Made by a program: the position numbers and the translations under genes
Notes under the pieces: generated by a model
The model's input: only the letters and a program-made list of their open reading frames with translations
What the model was told of the DNA's origin: nothing
The model's database searches: none
From: Trileptium ribeirensis
Lineage: Eukaryota > Nematoda > Enoplea > Enoplida > Thoracostomopsidae
Reading direction: 5' to 3'
Length of the DNA stretch: 64,000 bases
Assembly (NCBI GenBank): GCA_030248225.1
Contig: JASANE010007292.1
Location: forward strand, 1-64,000
In this document: positions 1-12,156 of the stretch, one piece after another
How the letters are laid out: each line of letters starts with the position of its first letter
Numbering within the stretch: the stretch's first letter is position 1

Positions 1-3000
1 TTTTTGGGGCTTTGTTTTGCCCGGGTGGACTATTCGACCTGCAGTCGCGTGGAAGAGGTCCGCCCGAGGCGTTTCAGTCAGATCAAATTGTTCTTCGCTT
101 TCAAAGGAAAAAGGCCGCCCTTGCGGGCGCTGGGGGTGTCATTAAAGGCTCCGCGCGCCGCAAGGATGAATACAAAATAGTTGGTTATCTATCGTGTTAA
201 GACGTTTCGGACGCCAACCGAAGTGAAGATTTTCGCCCGCCTTAACTCAATTGAATTTCCCTCTCCTGGGGCCAATTTGGCCTGGAGTGTATTTCAAATT
301 ATAATAAATGTATTTTCTAATTTCTAATTTAAAATTAAAGGTGCATTGCAAATTGCAACCGAATGAAATGTTTTCGAGCTGTAGAGCTCAAGTTACCATC
401 AGGCTGTGGATAGAACGATCCCACCCACGTGTTTTGAGTTAGATACGTCTTAATTGCTAACTTAAACGCTTAGTCGTGAATTTTTAGGGCAAGGGTTCCG
501 TAATTCCAAAAGAGGCCTTAATGAAGAACTACGCAAATGTAATTTTATTATCCCAGTAAGGGTATACTAATTGTTAAAATTTCGGGTCAGGGGTTCCGCG
601 CTTCTAGAAGAGGCCGAATTCAAGCTTCGGAATCAGTCTTTTCGTCACCCAAGGAGTGTGAAAGTAAATGGCTGTTTCGCATACACTTGACTTTCTTGGG
701 TGTGCTTTCTTGGGGATCAGAGGAAGCATGCATCGACCCAGAAATTCATAATATTTATTCTGTTAGTAGATAAAAATACATTTGAGTGTACGCAATTGGC
801 AATAGTTTACGGTGTGCGGGAGTGAAACAGGAAAGGAAAAAAGTTGGCATCTGTTTTCATTCCCAGGAGAATTGGGACTTGACTAGGTTTAAGCGTACCC
901 TGTTTTCAAGAGAAATATTGCTGGATTATTTCCCCCTCCAATTACTGTTCCCCGCTTTCTGGCCTATGTTCTCAGGTCCGTCCCGGCCGCCTAGCTTTCC
1001 AGTTGCCCTCCGAATTCTGCCTGCGTTCCTCCCACCACATCCCCGCTCACCATTCAAAACTTTATTTCGATTTTAAGGTAGACCTTCAAAATGGCCATAC
1101 TCAAGTCGAATAAATTGACACTGCTATGTTACATTCAGCCCATTTGCCAACGCCACGCCCCACTGGACTCAACCGCTTTCACAGTCCTCCCCGCGTCGCT
1201 TCACCCAGTAGGGATTGGTGCATAGGTCACAAAGTTCCCTAGAGCAAAGCTTTCACCACGCTACCATTACAACTCTCAAATACTAGGATCGGGTAGGCCC
1301 AGCCGACTCCTACCTGAATCTAACCAAGGTAACCCAACCCCTCTACTCCCTACCACTGGCACGAAGGCTTCGGGATCCGTCCCTTCGGTTCATCAAACTC
1401 CCATTTCCAGAAACGAACCTTACCGTTTTCGGAGCTTCCTAAGGGTCTTGGTTTCAGACCCCTATAACAGAAATCGAGGGAATGACCGGGTCAGCCCTAT
1501 TACCTGTGTCTGGCATGCCTCACCTGATGCGTCCTCCCTCCCCAACCTCCCCATCGTTGGGTCCCAAAAAACCGCCCTGGTGCCCCCAACGCCGCAATCC
1601 GCCGAGGCCGGAAAGCCAGGGGTCATCCCCTCTGTGGGCTAGAATGCGCAGTCCCCCCCCAAAGGGGGGCTTGGCAGCTATACGACGAGTTTCAAAGTAG
1701 GACCTTTATTGCAAAACCTTGCGCCAATTGCCCCCGCTTGTTGTTAAAGTTGTATGTCCGACCTTATCGCTTTTTGGAAAAAGTTATTTGTTGACTTTTT
1801 GAGTTCCTGAAGTGAAAGTTTAACTGAACTATACTTATTTATTGTATTACCACTAACTATATATTTAGACATTGAATGTCTGCTAGTTCCACGGTGGATT
1901 AACCACGATCTCCATTAAAAACACCATTATTATGCCCAGAATATGAGCTCCAAAAATTCAGTAACAAATTCCAAGTGCTTCGAAAAGGGTTTGTATTTTA
2001 AAAATTTTTCTGCAAAAACTGCGCTTATACGCGAAAAACGTGGCTGCGAGGACCAAAAACAAAGAAGTCCTCATGCCTAATCCCCTGGGGAAATTTGGCC
2101 AGCCACCCGGTCCCGGGCTCCCCGTGGGAACCTCTACCAACCGCCCACCGGCGTCGGCAACCGCCTACATGCATGATTAGAGACGTAGGCCGACATCCGG
2201 CCCCCCCGCAAACGCCCTAGCAAATTCGCCGGCAGCGTGCTAAGCTAAGCAGTTCCGTTCGGTCAGACCAGGATCCAGCCGTGGGAATGGTGTAAGCCGG
2301 GGTTGTCCGGGCACCACCGTGAAATTTGAGGGTGGTGCAGCTGGGTCAAAACAAAATTGGCGGTAACACACTGTCGTATCGAATTTTTTCCTGGACCTTG
2401 TCGCCCGATCCGGCACCATTTCTCTGACGCTGGTGGAGGGAAATTTGCGCAAATGCGCGATCCTGGAGACTTATTCACTTTATAAATACTAATATATATA
2501 CTTCAGTTTGTTATATGGGCGTTGTTTGCGTGCTTTGTGACGCTTCTTAAAAAACCCAGCAACTGCTTTCTCAATTAACATAGTGTCTAACGCACAAGGC
2601 TGGTACTGGAACAATTCATTTTAATGCTTGCAGGTAGGACAAAAGTTTTCCTCAACATTGCTATACAAAAGGCACATTAATTTATGCGGGAAGTGTTGGG
2701 GCGTAAAAGGTATGTGCGCCAAGGATTGTTTCTGACAATTCCAAATCAGTGAAGATACACGGCTTAAAAAAATCACGATAAGGTTCTGGCTATTGACAAC
2801 ATTTATCGACTTTTTTATCGATGATTTTTTTTTTGAATTTGAGATGGAGTGTGTTTTTTTTTTTGGCAATTTTATGAGCTGGAGAAAACGCCTTCTCACA
2901 GCAAGCTTTTTAGGACGAGCAATGAAAAAGGATAAATATGTGTAAAATTTTTGTCGGCTATATATAACTTAGGGTATGTATAACAAATTCTGAATTCGTA

Positions 3001-3294
3001 TTTAGTCTCCTGGATCTATCAGTTGTCGAGCAGCCGGCCTTCAAAAGTGACACCCGTCTCGCGCAAGAAGCTTAAGCTCGCGGAACAAATGTAAATTCGG
3101 TATTTCCACATGTTCTGATGTTAGAAACTGGCACAACCCTTCTCTTTAAAAGTGACCATGTCACTTTTAAAGGCCGGGGAAAACTGTTAGTTAAAATACT
3201 ATAGGTTTTATTTTTGCACTATCCGGAATGCGTTCGTTAGATTTTTACTATTTGCTGGTATCCTGAAAGTTCTCAAACTGAAGCTTTTTGTAAT

Positions 3295-3401
3295 GCAGCT
3301 GTCACAGAGAAATGCGTGCAAAAACCGCACAGCTTTGTCTCTTACTGACGGCCGTAAGAGACCAAGTTGCCCGGTTTTTGCAAGCTTTTTCTGGAAGCTG
3401 C
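3295..3401. repeat. Long near-perfect hairpin, copy 1
   Basis: The sequence folds back on itself from GCAGCT at the left to AGCTGC at the right. The inner stem pairs GCAAAAACCG with CGGTTTTTGC and GTCTCTTAC with GTAAGAGAC around a short loop at TGACGGCC. Stem arms are about 50 bases with a few mismatches. It could be a foldback mini-element or a structured transcript; no promoter is evident. Confidence 0.85.
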
Positions 3402-4049
3402 GTAGAGGCGCTAATTTTGTAATTGAATTGTTTTAATCTCTTTATATGTGAAACAAAACTTATTGTCAATCCACGGTACTATACCGAATTGCTCCAAGTG
3501 AGACACAAACTAGCAACCCATAGATTTAGCTTCGAAATTTATTGTCCCTGTTCAGAGAAGAGCTGCGTCAAATCAAAATCCCTGTTCAAAGTTCAAAATA
3601 TGAATATATCCCAATGATATGAGCTGGAGAAAACGCTCTAACAAGCTTTTCAGAACGAGCAATGAAAAGGATCAATATATGTAAAATTTTTGCCACTATA
3701 TCTTGGGTTGTGTATAACAAATTCTGAATTCATATTTAGTTATTTTTTAGTCTCCTGGATTTATCAGTTGTCGAGCAGCCGGCCTTCAAAAGTGACACCC
3801 GTCTCGCGCAAGTTTAAGCTTGCACAACAAAATGTAAATCCGGTAATATCTACATGTTCCGATGTGAAAAACTTTTGACAAACCATTATACTTTGAGGAA
3901 GTGGACCATGGCACCTTTAGAAGCCGAGGAAACCTATTCGTTAAAAATACTATAGTTTTATTCACGCTATGCGGAATAGTTCGTTAGATTTTTAACTATT
4001 TGCTCATATTCACCAGAAACTCCTCGAACTTGAAGCTTCTGTTGTAATG

Positions 4050-4157
4050 CAGCTGTCACAGAGAAATGCGTGCAAAAACCGCACAGTTTTGTCTCTCCCC
4101 GACGGCCGTAAGAGACCAAACTGTCCGGTTTTTGCAAGCATTTTTCTGTGAAAGCTA
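4050..4157. repeat. Long near-perfect hairpin, copy 2
   Basis: Second hairpin in the left arm, in the second tandem unit. The outer stem AGCTGTCACAGA pairs with TCTGTGAAAGCT with one mismatch, and the GCAAAAACCG/CGGTTTTTGC stem is kept. Relative to copy 1, CAGCTT/AAGTTG has become CAGTTT/AAACTG: one C-G pair is now T-A and one G.T is now G-C, so pairing is preserved. Confidence 0.85.
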
Positions 4158-5760
4158 CATATGGCGCTAATTTTGTTATTGCATTGTTTTAATCTCTATA
4201 TATGTGAAACGAAACCTATTGTCAATACACAGTACTATACCGAATTGCTGCAAGTGAGACACAAACTAGCAACCAATAGATTTAGCTTCGAAATTTATTG
4301 TCCCTGTTCTGGAGAAGACTTGCGTCAAATCAAAATCCCTGTTCAAAGTGGGAACCTGGACCTCATGTGAACCATGTGTATAAAAACTTTAATCCACACC
4401 AAATCCTGGTTCCCGTTTAAAATAGTCTTATGCAATTTTCACTTATACTAGTACAGATATAGCTGTTGCTCAACATTCTACAACTGTGACACCTTTTACT
4501 AGCAAAATAAAACACCTATTACGAAATCTAGCTACAATCTTGATCTATTATAACTCAAACATTACTTAATATAAAATTACAACTTTATATCAACTGCCAA
4601 ATGCTTTCTCACCAATCAGTACAAATAAGCGATCACGACCATAGCGCTCTGATTTGCACATGACAAATTATGTGAAAATAGCTGGTACAGATAAACCCAC
4701 AAGAATTAATCTTCTGTCGCTCAAGTTACATCATGTTTTATAAATCCCAAATAAAAAGCATAAAAATACCGATGTAGCACCGCACGACTTAGCTTCTGAT
4801 AGATGAATTGTATTAACAAATCATATAAATTGGTTACCAGTCCATAGACATCGATTAAAACAAATGTTTTATTACTTACAAAAACGCTCGTGGATGTACA
4901 CGGTAAATGAACCGGGTTCGAATGAGCCAAGATCATAAAAATCGGTTACGTCGTTCCCGAGTTATGGCCGATCACACACACAGACGGAATTTAAAATTTC
5001 ACCTCTGCAACACACAATCTCCACTACGTTCTGTTAAACAAAATGCTTTAAACTTTTACATATAGTAAAAGAAACCTGAAACTCTGAAATATAGATTGTC
5101 AAAACGAAGCTATGAGTGTACAACGCGGTTGACAATGCTACACTGCCATTCGGTTTTGTTTTTCGCTTCAGCCGTGCAGTCCGTGAAATTTAGCAATTTA
5201 CTGCTTTGTGCGCTTATTAACGAGTTCAGACAACTGTACGATAGAGGTACATGCTCTGGTTCTTTATCATGAAACTAATACCGACAGGGAAATGATTCAA
5301 AATGAAGCAATATAGCACCGCAGCTGAGCACCTACACAAATATACATATAGTAATTGTGATTTTTTTGGCGTTGTTTGGGCTGGTGGGGGGAATCAGCAA
5401 ATGGTAGCACGCCGCTGAAATTGGTACCAATCGACTTAGCTCGACGAGCTGAGTTCAAAAATACCGCATACGACCATTTTCCGAAAAAAAATTTTTCTGT
5501 TTTTACCCAATGGTGAAAACCCGTGAAATGTCACCTGAAACCTTTGAAAAAAATTTTTTTGCAAAATAGACATGATGCACCTAGCTCGATCCAGCACTAC
5601 AGGAGAAACTCAATGGTACCATTCATATCGATATATCTGGCCTCCCTCTGAAGTTATCCGCAAGAACAGTTAACCACTTCGGAAGTAACCCTTTGGGAAC
5701 GCTCGATTAATCGACTGATGATTTATTTTCCTTTTATATTTTACAGCATAATATTAAGCT

Positions 5761-6617
5761 ATGGCAGCACGTGGCAGACCTCAAAATAATAGAATTATCA
5801 TTTGCCCTTTAATATTATACTTCCTAAACCTGATAATAACAATTTGCACATGACCTATAACCAAATGGTGCGTAGAACAAGAACATATGAAGATACTATT
5901 GTTCTGCTTGCCCAATGGAGATTTATCGCTGACAACCAACAATGTACATGTGGAGACGCGATGTATTTGGCTGCGCGTAATGACCTCGCGCGCCTTGAGA
6001 AGTACGAATGGCGTTGTAAAAATTGCTGAGCCAAATTATCTTTTCGAAGCGGCTCATTTTTTGCCGGTCACCGGATCACATTGGAAACGACACTCGTGAT
6101 CATTTTCGGCTACATCAACAACTTGCCGTCAAACTTCATTCGCTTGCAAACAGGGGTCGCCACAGACACCATTGTGAACTGGTACAACTACTGCATGGAT
6201 GTGGCTGTGGATTACGACCGTGATCATTGGTAAAACAGCATGTTGGACGGCCCCGGTATCGACGTAGAAGTTGACGAGTCGAAGTTTTTTCGACAAAAAT
6301 ACAACCGCGGCATGCCACGTCGTCAGCTTGGTGGGCATGACTGAACGACAAACGCGCAAGTGTCTACTTTTCCACGTCCCCAATCGCACCATCAACACAA
6401 TCATGCCTCTAATATTTTCAAGCATGTGCGACCGGGAACCCGCCGCTCATCGGCAGACGGCTTCCAGACCTACATACAAGGACTGCGCTGCCTACCAAGC
6501 CAGCAGCGATATACTCATGCACAACGGTCAACCGCCATTAACCGCCAATTCCTTGATACCGACGCCCATACCCAAAACATTGATAGTCTCCTAAGAAATT
6601 TGAAAAACTTCCATTAG
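5761..6617 (+). pseudogene. Decayed Merlin (IS1595/ISXO2-like) DDE transposase, left-arm copy
   Basis: Merlin transposases excise and reinsert short-TIR DNA transposons using a DDE/D catalytic core. Here the start ATG at 5761 opens the MAARGRPQNN N-terminus, followed by a zinc-ribbon remnant (CTC near 5940, CKNC near 6016) and a region ending NWYNYCMDVA that fits the helix-turn-helix stretch of the family. Next come VEVDESKFFRQKYNRG, which carries the first catalytic Asp, and the C-terminal part with HTQNID, where family members usually have Glu rather than Asp. Breaks: a frameshift near 5802 not present in the other arm, in-frame stops at 6027, 6231 and 6342, and a further frameshift near 6330. 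The middle catalytic region (around 6450) has diverged from the right arm. It cannot make a full protein. Confidence 0.85.
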
Positions 6618-6814
6618 GCGAGCATCAGGGTGTTCTTCATAGCCTATTCCAGCGAACAATTATTGAAATTCAATAGCAACAACAATTGGCTGAAAATATT
6701 GTCGGTACACTCATTGCCCGAATAGGAAACATGTATCGCGTCTAGAGGTTAGTTCCAATGTCTGCAATACGTTTTCTTATAGAGTTCTAGATTAAGAACT
6801 AACAAATAAAAAAT

Positions 6815-7640
6815 AAGCCTTAGACTAAGCCTAAGCCTTGAGGTCTAAACCCATGCCTTGATTAAGCCTAAGCCGGGGGCTGCCGCCCCCCGGACCCTCC
6901 GCACTAAGCCGCTGCGCTGGCTAACTGCCACGGTTTTGGGTGCACAGTACTGGTGCTTCCTCGCCTGCGTTTGCCGGATACCCCTGACCTGAGCTTCAAG
7001 CTTCGCCTAAAACTGAGCCCAGTCTAAACCTAATTTCTAAACATCAAAATATCCATTTTTTCGCTTGCATTCCCGATATCGGGAGCAATATCTTCTTGTG
7101 ACGGACAGTAGTCGTCACACCCCATCGCCGTATAGCCCATTGCATTTTCTATATCATATCCAAATTTGATTCCAATCGGTCAATCCAATCCAAAGTTATG
7201 TCCAAAAAGGTCGGGGAAAAAACCAAAATCCATATTATTTCTAAAAAAATACGACCCCCTGAAATTGGGCCCCCTCCTCCACCGCCTTGAAGAGCTAGAG
7301 CCCTGAAACCTTTTCCATTGGAAAGAGGAGGAAAAACTGGTCCATGGGGGTTTGGGTGACTGACGATCTTAAACGGAGATTTAGGAAAAAAATTGCCAAA
7401 AAGCCTCTATACATCAAAAAATCCAAATAAAAAGAACAATAATTTACCATCATCAGGAGGTTATACCTGAAAAGGGGCGACCCTGATCTCGAAGAGATCT
7501 CTTTTGGGGGTAAGAGACGATTGGGGTCCAGAGACTATGGGGGCTATACTGAAAAGATGGTGGGCCCATTCTCTGATTAATTTTCCCTCAGCCACAACCA
7601 GGGCCGATTTATTTGTTTCTCTATCAAAATGAAATGTTAG
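6815..7640 (-). repeat. Conserved noncoding block with TTAGGC-like hexamers, left arm
   Basis: Reading the minus strand, a block of about 0.6 kb (7640 to 7020) is followed by a linker and then degenerate TTAGGC-type hexamers (seen on the plus strand as GCCTAAGCCT, 6815-6885). The block lies just downstream of the Merlin relic. It recurs in the right arm and, diverged, at 45238-46078. It contains short G or C runs and stretches such as GGTTTCAGGGCTCT that survive in all three copies. Confidence 0.8.
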
Positions 7641-8383
7641 ATACAATCCTAAACACGAAACATTTTGAGTAGAAAAAACTTGACGGAGGTAACACAGTTG
7701 AAATAAAGGTACGTCCACAATAAATAATTTATGTTCTGAAGTTTTACTTTTTTCTTCAAACCAACCGATATGCCGCCAGGTAACAATAATCGGCTGGGAA
7801 AAGCCGAACAAGAGTGTTAATGCACATGTGAAGTTATGAAAACACATGTTCTAATCACCAACTCATTCTTCAATTCATCACAGCATAAGATTCGAACCCG
7901 GAGCATTTACCTATAAAACAGACATAACAAAATCGGTTAACATTAAGGTCCAAAAGCCAACAAGGACGCTCAGACAAAATGAGACTTCTATCAATTTTAG
8001 CTTTATAGACCTTTACACACAATAAGGCACATACGACGTTTTCTGTGCTTCCCACAGTCTGATTTCTGGTTTCTATTTGGCAATCCTGAGCACCACTCTA
8101 CTTCTACGAAAAATAACGTACCGATACTCACACATTAGAGAGTGAAACGGTGAAGTGGTCGTTTGGTGGAATATTTAGCAGGCTTGGCGTAGGCGTGGAC
8201 GGAGGACCGAAATCCAACGATGGGTAGACGTGTGCCGGGGGGGCGTAAGCATGCAGGCGAGGGCGGTTGCGGTTGGACCATCTGTCAGGTGCAGTGGTCG
8301 GAGCCTCAGGGGATAGCCCTACCCACTATGCAGCTTTGTATGGGCTTTGCGTTTGATGTATATCTACACTATAGCCTCTGTGT

Positions 8384-9545
8384 TCACCACTTAATTGTTA
8401 TCAGATTCAGTTTATCAACACCCCTCAAAGGCACGTAGCAAAAATACATAAGTGGTAGAACATTAACAAACCAGTAGTTGAAAATGAAGTCTACCCTTGC
8501 TAAGTGTGGTTACGGAGATGTGCCAAAATTTGTGACAACCGCCAGGTAGGCTGAGAAATTTTAAAAGAAATTCACTTTGGTATTATGGTGCGGGTTGATA
8601 AATGTTTATATTTACAGAAAGTAGGTTTTTATCTAATCATGTAGGAATTGTTCGTCTTACATTATATTAACAAAGCTACGTTAGGTGCAGTCGAAATTTT
8701 TATAGGTCACAGTTTTCATGAAAATTATCTTTTTAAGAAACAAATTACGATTTACGGCCCTAGCACTTGCCGAATATGCCTTCCACGTAAATACAATTAC
8801 ATTCATCGTAGCAAGCTATCACAAAAGCCTATAGACTCAATATAACCCCAACGTACACGTATTTCAATAACTGTTAAAATTTCACAATTTTGTTACCGAA
8901 ATTAGCATTATAGCCCCGTGTCTCACCTCAAACAGGTAACAACGTACCCAATGTACTTTTAAAACAACGAAACCAACGTACTTAATCGCTTATATCACCC
9001 TACATGCCCATCGCTCAACCTCAAGAAACATGATGCTCATTAATACTTCCCTTTATTTTACCTCATAAGATAAGATCAGGTTCTGGTTGCTCACTGATAT
9101 ATGTTCTCGTATGGTGCAGTGCTTAAACCGCAGGTATCACTATCATGAGGCCGCGTGTTCTAGCCCTCCTGTGCGAATAATCTTTTTAGATAATAAACTT
9201 AGACGACCACGTTGTTTCAGCGCACCCACCTGTAAAAGGCTACTAGCTTGGCCGGAAGGTAAACAGAGTTTCCATGTCGGAACTGGCATGCTTCGATGAT
9301 TGAGCTTTGGGAACTCTGGCTGCGATTTCAACGGAACGGGAGATCAGCGCTCGCACCCAAAGTACAACACTTGGGTACTTTAAGACAGTTATTAATATAA
9401 AATATATTTATTTATATTTATATATAGGTTTTTGGTACGCTGGATGCGAACGTTTGGTAATCTAGAGACTAGAACGAATACTTCGTGCGTTGTCAGTTTT
9501 CGATGGACTTACGGTCTGCAAGGTTTTAGAGTTTTTAATGTGTAC
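8384..9545. other. Unique spacer at the centre of the inverted repeat
   Basis: This 1.16-kb stretch lies between the two arms and does not pair with itself or either arm. It is AT-rich, with an especially AT-rich run near 9390-9425. Only short open frames occur (up to about 70 codons) and none is recognised. It separates the arms far enough that the structure is an interrupted palindrome, not a perfect one. Confidence 0.85.
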
Positions 9546-10311
9546 AGAGGCTATAGTGTAGTATATACATCAAACGCAAAGCCCATACAAGCTCATAGTG
9601 GGTAGGGCTATCCCCTGAGGCTCCGACCACTGCACCTGACAGATGGTCCAACCGCAACCGCCCTCGCCTGCATGCTTACGCCCCCCCTCCTCCGGGCACA
9701 CGTCTACCCATCGTTGGATTTCGGTCCTCCGTCCATGTATGGCAAAGCCTGCTAAAAATATTCCACCAAATGACCACTTCACCGTTTCACCCTCGAATGC
9801 GAGAATCTGGTAACTGTTATTTTTCGTAGAAGTAGAGTGGTGCTCAGGATTGCCGAATAGAAACCAGAAATCAGCTGTGGGAAGCACAGAAAACGTCGTA
9901 TGTGCCTTATTGTGTGTAAAGGTCTATAAAGCTAAAATTGATAGAAGTCTCATTTTGTCTGAGCGTCCTTGTTGGCTTTTGGACCTTAATGTTAACCGAT
10001 TTTGTTATGTCTGTTTTATAGGTAAATGCTCCGGGTTCGAATCTTATGCTGTGATGAATTCAAGAATGAGTTGGTGATCAGACATGTGTTTTCATAACTT
10101 CACATGTGCATTAACACTCTTGTTCGGCTTTTCCCAGCCGATTATTGTTACCTCGCGGAGTCTCGGTTGGTTTGAAGAAAAGAAGTCAAAACTTCAGAAC
10201 ATAAATTATTTATTGTGGACGTACCTTTATTTCAACTGTGTTACCTCCGTCATGTTTTTTATACTCAAAATGTTTCGTGTTTAGGATTGTATCTAAATCT
10301 TATTTGCTAAT

Positions 10312-11112
10312 TATGGAGAAACAAAAAAATCGGCCCTGGTTGGGCTGAGGGGAAAAATCAGAGAATGGGCCCACCATCTTTTCAGTATAGCCCCCATAGT
10401 CTCTGGACCCCAATCGTCTCTTACCCCCAAAAGAGATCTCTTCGAGATCAGGGTCGCCCCTTTTCAGGTATAACCTCCTGATGATGGTAAATTATTGTTC
10501 TTTTTATTTGGATTTTTTGATGTATAGAGGCTTTTTGGCAATTTTTTTCCTAAATCTCCGTTTAAGATCGTCAGTCACCCAAACCCCCATGGACCAGTTT
10601 TTCCTCCTCTTTCCAATGGAAAAGGTTTCAGGGCTCTAGCTCTTCAAGGCGGTGGAGGAGGGGGCCCAATTTCAGGGGTCGTATTTTTTTAGAAATAATA
10701 TGGATTTTGGTTTTTGACCTTTTTGGACATAACTTTGGATTGGATTGACCGATTGGAATCAAATTTGGATATGATATAGAAAATGCAATGGGCTATACGG
10801 CGATGGGGTGTGACGACTACTGTCCGTCACAAGAAGATATTGCTCCCGATATCGGGAATGCAAGCGAAAAATGGATATTTTGATGTTTAGAAATTAGGTT
10901 TAGACTGGGCTCAGTTTTAGGCTAAGCTTGAAGCTTAGGTTAGGGTATCCGGCAAACGCAGGCGAGGAAGCACCAGTACTGTGCACCCAAAACCGTGGCA
11001 GTTAGCCAGCGCAGCGGCTTAGTGCGGAGGGTCCGGGGGGCGGCAGCCCCCGGCTTAGGCTTAGTCTAAGGCATGGGTTTAGTCTAAGGCTTAGGCTTAG
11101 TCTAAGGCTTAT
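10312..11112 (+). repeat. Conserved noncoding block with TTAGGC-like hexamers, right arm
   Basis: Mirrored copy of 6815-7640. The block starts near 10312, runs through AAAGGTTTCAGGGCTCT at about 10620 and CCGATATCGGGA near 10847, and ends in GGCTTAGGCTTAGTCTAAGG repeats at 11050-11112. The 3' end of the minus-strand transposase relic lies 186 bp beyond it. Confidence 0.8.
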
Positions 11113-11297
11113 TTTTATTTTGTTAGTTCTTAATCTAGAACTCTATAAGAAAACGTATTGCAGACATTGGAACTAACCTCTAGACGCGATACATGTTTCC
11201 GATTTGGGCAATGAGTGTACCGACAATATTTTCAGCGAATTGTCGTCGCCATTGAAATTCAATAATCGTTCGCTGGAATAGGCTATGAAGAACACCC

Positions 11298-12156
11298 TTA
11301 GCGTCGCCGAATGAAGGTTTTCAAATTTCCTCGGAGACCATCAATGTTTTGGGTATGGGCGTCGGGATTAAGGAATTGGCGGTTATGGTGGTTGACCGTG
11401 GCATGAGTATATTGCTGTGGGCTTGGTAGGCCGCGCAGTCCTTGTATGTAGGTCTGGAAGCTGTCTGTGATGATGCGGGTTCCCCGTCGGATATGTTGAA
11501 ATATTAGAGGCATGATTGTGTTGATGGTGCGATTGGGGACGTGGAAAAGTAGACACTTGCGCGTTTGTCGTTCAGTCATGCCCACCAAGCTGACGACGTG
11601 GCATGCCGCGGTTGTATTTTTGTCGAAAAAACTTCGACTCGTCAACTTCTACGTCGATACCGGGGCCGTCCAACATGCTGTTTTACCAATGATCACGGTC
11701 GTAATCCACAGCCACATCCATGCAGTAGTTGTACCAGTTCACAATGGTGTCTGTGGCGACCCCTGTTTGCAAGCGAATGAAGTTTGACGGCAAGTTGTTG
11801 ATGTAGCCGAAAATGATCACGAGTGTCGTTTCCAATGTGATCCGGTGACCGGCAAAAAATGAGCCGCTTCGAAAAGATAATTTGGCTCAGCAATTTTTAC
11901 AACGCCATTCGTACTTCTCAAGGCGCGCGAGGTCATTACGCGCAGCCAAATACATCGCGTCTCCACATGTACATTGTTGGTTGTTAGCGATAAGTCTCCA
12001 TTGGGCAAGCAGAACAATAGTATCTTCATATGTACTTGTTCTACGCACCATTTGGTTATAGGTCATGTGCAAATTGTTAATATCAGGTTCAGGAAGTATA
12101 GTATTAAGGGGCGAAATGATAATTCTATTATTTTGAGGTCTGCCACGTGCTGCCAT
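11298..12156 (-). pseudogene. Decayed Merlin (IS1595/ISXO2-like) DDE transposase, right-arm copy
   Basis: This is the mirrored copy of the relic at 5761-6617 and the better preserved one. The first 89 codons from 12156 are open: MAARGRPQNN start, then Cys at residues 62, 64, 86 and 89 (CxC...CxxC, a reduced zinc ribbon). A TGA at 11889-11887 ends this frame, and the same frame continues afterwards with the NWYNYC region and VEVDESKF (first Asp). The C-terminal 115-codon frame (11645-11298) holds the KCLLFHVPNRTIN strand, GTRIITDSFQTY (second Asp) and HTQNIDGLRGNLK (third acidic residue is Asp instead of the usual Glu), ending near FIRRR. Stops and the internal frameshift are shared with the left copy, so they predate the duplication or were copied between arms. 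Family assignment rests on motif order and spacing recognised by eye. Confidence 0.88.

Larger units (their letters stand above)
2872..4350 (+). repeat. Tandem duplication of about 745 bp in the left arm
   Basis: Two diverged direct units lie at 2872-3616 and 3617-4350. Each starts with TATGAGCTGGAGAAAACGC and carries, in order, a CAGTTGTCGAGCAGCCGGCC stretch, a hairpin of about 107 bp, and a stretch ending near CCCTGTTCAAAGT. Small open frames in the units (for example 3423-3617 and 4161-4370) resemble each other only because the units are related. No function is recognised. Confidence 0.9.
1..8383 (+). repeat. Left arm of a giant inverted repeat
   Basis: The reverse complement of this segment recurs at 9546-17871, so the two form an inverted repeat with arms of about 8.3 kb. 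The pairing is visible from the first bases here (matching 17847-17871) to the inner end near 8383, where both arms carry the sequence around GCCTCTGT. The arm contains a decayed Merlin transposase, two tandem units with hairpins, and a conserved noncoding block. The stretches 1-2870, 4360-5760 and 7650-8383 hold no recognisable gene; 1000-1700 and 2060-2460 are richer in GC. The left arm reaches the window edge and may continue. Agreement with the other arm ranges from identical over hundreds of bases to roughly 85 percent, judged by eye. Confidence 0.95.

Noticed and set aside
7461..7847. 128-codon open frame on the minus strand in the left arm
   Set aside because: The right-arm counterpart (10084-10284) is broken early, most of it lies in the noncoding block, and no domain is recognised.
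10030..10055. GGGTTCGAATC resembling a tRNA B box (also near 4915)
   Set aside because: The flanking bases do not form a T-stem and no A box or cloverleaf fits upstream.
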